Source: Brevundimonas sp. UBA5866 (GTDB lineage: Bacteria; Pseudomonadota; Alphaproteobacteria; Caulobacterales; Caulobacteraceae). Taken from it: a stretch of DNA of 6,785 bases. Positions 5,773 to 6,785 of the stretch are shown here, in pieces. The DNA is taken from the NCBI RefSeq assembly GCF_002432125.1, contig NZ_DJFS01000007.1, forward strand, positions 24,402 to 31,186, in the 5' to 3' direction. A program made the position numbers and the translations under genes. The notes below the pieces were generated by a model, which saw nothing but the letters and a program-made list of their open reading frames with translations, ran no database searches and was not told the DNA's origin. The stretch's first letter is position 1; each line of letters starts with the position of its first letter.

Positions 5773-6651
5773 TCAGACCGCATCCAGCCCGATATCCAGC
5801 TGGATGACCGAGTGGGTCAGCGCCCCCACGGAAATGACATCGACCCCCGTCGCGGCAATCCCCGCCACGGTATCGAGGTTCACCCCGCCCGACGCTTCCA
5901 GCACCACCCTCACGCCGCTGGCCTTCACCCGCCGCACGGCCTCCTCCATGTCGGCCAGCGTGAAATTGTCCAGCATGATAACGTCCGGGCCTTCAGCCAG
6001 CGCCTCGTCCAACTGGTCCAGCCCGTCCACCTCGACCTCGACCTTCATCAGGTGCGGCGCAAAGGCTTTGGCCGCGCGCACGGCCTTGCCCACGCCGCCA
6101 CAGACGGCCACGTGGTTGTCCTTGATCAGGATGGCGTCATCCAGCCCGAAGCGGTGATTGATCCCGCCCCCGCACGCCACAGCATGCTTCTCCAGCGCCC
6201 TCAGCCCCGGCGTCGTCTTGCGGGTGTCGGCAATGCGCGCCTTGGTCCCCGCCACCGCCTTCACATAGGTCCGCGTCTGGGTGGCGATCCCGCACATCCG
6301 CCCAAGAATGTTCAGCGCCGTCCGCTCCGCGGCCAACAGCCCCCGCGCCGAGCCTTCGACCTCGACCAGCACATCACCCTTGGCGATCGTCTCGCCATCG
6401 GCCACGCGCACATCCACCCGCGCGGCAGGGTCCATCATCAGACAGGCGATCCGCACCGCCGCGCCGCCCGCCATCACCCCGTCCTGACGCGCGCGGAACT
6501 GGGCCTTCATTGTCGCCTCTGCCGGAATACAGGCCTGCGCCGTCACATCACCACAGCGCCCCAGATCCTCGGCCAGCGCCATCCGCACCACAGGCTCGAT
6601 CACCAGATCAGGCAGTTCGCGCACCATATTCACGTCCTTCACATCCTTCAT
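5773..6651 (-). CDS. nadC: Nicotinate-nucleotide pyrophosphorylase (quinolinate phosphoribosyltransferase)
   Basis: NadC converts quinolinate and phosphoribosyl pyrophosphate into nicotinate mononucleotide, CO2 and pyrophosphate, the step after NadA and NadB in de novo NAD synthesis; it is cytoplasmic. The 292-residue length is typical. Family motifs are complete: ALAEDLGRCGDVT (25-37), ERTALNILGRMCGIAT (109-124), DTRKTTPGLRALEKHAV (142-158), GGGINHRFGL (161-170), LIKDNH (175-180), KVEVEV (203-208), MLDN (226-229), EASGG (252-256) and DVISVGALTHS (271-281). The ATG at 6651 overlaps the nadB stop as ATGA. A second in-frame ATG at 6627 has a much better ribosome site (GAAGGA seven bases ahead) and would drop eight residues (MKDVKDVN), so the true start is open. 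Translational coupling with nadB is likely. Confidence 0.97.
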   Translation of the reverse strand: MKDVKDVNMVRELPDLVIEPVVRMALAEDLGRCGDVTAQACIPAEATMKAQFRARQDGVMAGGAAVRIACLMMDPAARVDVRVADGETIAKGDVLVEVEGSARGLLAAERTALNILGRMCGIATQTRTYVKAVAGTKARIADTRKTTPGLRALEKHAVACGGGINHRFGLDDAILIKDNHVAVCGGVGKAVRAAKAFAPHLMKVEVEVDGLDQLDEALAEGPDVIMLDNFTLADMEEAVRRVKASGVRVVLEASGGVNLDTVAGIAATGVDVISVGALTHSVIQLDIGLDAV

Positions 6652-6785
6652 GCGGCCACCGCCACCCGCGCCGTCATGCGCGTATGCAGGGCCACCTTGT
6701 CCGTCGCCGGATAGTCGCTGCGGAAATGCCCGCCACGGCTCTCGCGCCGCTGCAAGGCCCCTTGCGCGACCCGCATAGCCGCCAC
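6648..6785 (-). CDS. nadB: L-aspartate oxidase, C-terminal end (partial)
   Basis: The last 45 residues of a protein entering from the right edge. They contain RRESRGGHFRSDYP, the conserved C-terminal motif of NadB, whose Arg and His residues lie near the flavin and substrate site. NadB oxidises aspartate to iminoaspartate, which NadA condenses into quinolinate for NadC. The TGA stop (6650-6648) overlaps the nadC ATG by the ATGA arrangement, which supports one operon, probably with nadA further upstream outside the window. The motif is distinctive. Succinate dehydrogenase-type flavoproteins carry a related region, but the adjacency to nadC settles the call. Confidence 0.92.
   Translation of the reverse strand: MAAMRVAQGALQRRESRGGHFRSDYPATDKVALHTRMTARVAVAA

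Noticed and set aside
5638..6714. A 358-codon plus-strand open frame opposite nadC
   Set aside because: Its product is rich in Arg, His and Pro without a domain, and it lies antisense to a fully motif-complete nadC.

Overview
The window is GC-rich DNA, apart from one AT-richer gap, with a strong G/C bias at third codon positions. It most likely comes from an alphaproteobacterium. A Caulobacterales relative (Caulobacter, Brevundimonas or Asticcacaulis type) is my best guess. This rests on the SleB-type hydrolase with an N-terminal membrane anchor, the PAS-rich hybrid kinase with a VAHDFNNLL H-box, and two promoter-like sites of the form GGAAC-N16-(c/t)GTT. That form is the signature of EcfG (SigT), the general stress sigma factor found only in alphaproteobacteria. 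The genus is inference.

Layout, left to right. (1) 1-252, minus: the N-terminus of a membrane-anchored protein cut by the window edge; it resembles the N-terminus of the SleB-type hydrolase at 4674-5687. (2) 374-850, minus: a Dps/ferritin-like iron-storage and DNA-protection protein, with a 14-bp perfect-arm palindrome in its upstream region. (3) 851-1070: divergent control region holding a full-consensus EcfG-type promoter that points at the next gene. (4) 1071-3884, plus: a 937-residue hybrid sensor histidine kinase (four membrane segments, three PAS domains, HisKA, HATPase_c, receiver). (5) 3885-4044: convergent gap with a strong hairpin terminator and a 15-bp tandem repeat. (6) 4045-4245, minus: a 66-residue glycine-zipper lipoprotein with its own EcfG-like promoter and a strong ribosome binding site. 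(7) 4246-4673: a 428-bp gap, AT-richer than the rest. (8) 4674-5687, plus: a SleB-type cell wall hydrolase starting at TTG. (9) 5688-5772: convergent gap with nested hairpins. (10) 5773-6651, minus: nadC. (11) 6648-6785, minus: the C-terminal end of nadB, overlapping nadC by ATGA.

How it fits together: nadB-nadC is an ordinary NAD biosynthesis operon. The left part looks like stress and envelope functions: Dps, a sensor kinase that appears to be induced by the general stress response, and a small envelope lipoprotein that appears to be induced by the same sigma factor. The kinase and the lipoprotein face each other across one terminator. The most interesting signals are the two EcfG-type promoters, the Gln in place of an acidic iron ligand in Dps, and the likely pair of related cell-wall hydrolases. 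I see no mobile element, CRISPR array, tRNA or rRNA.
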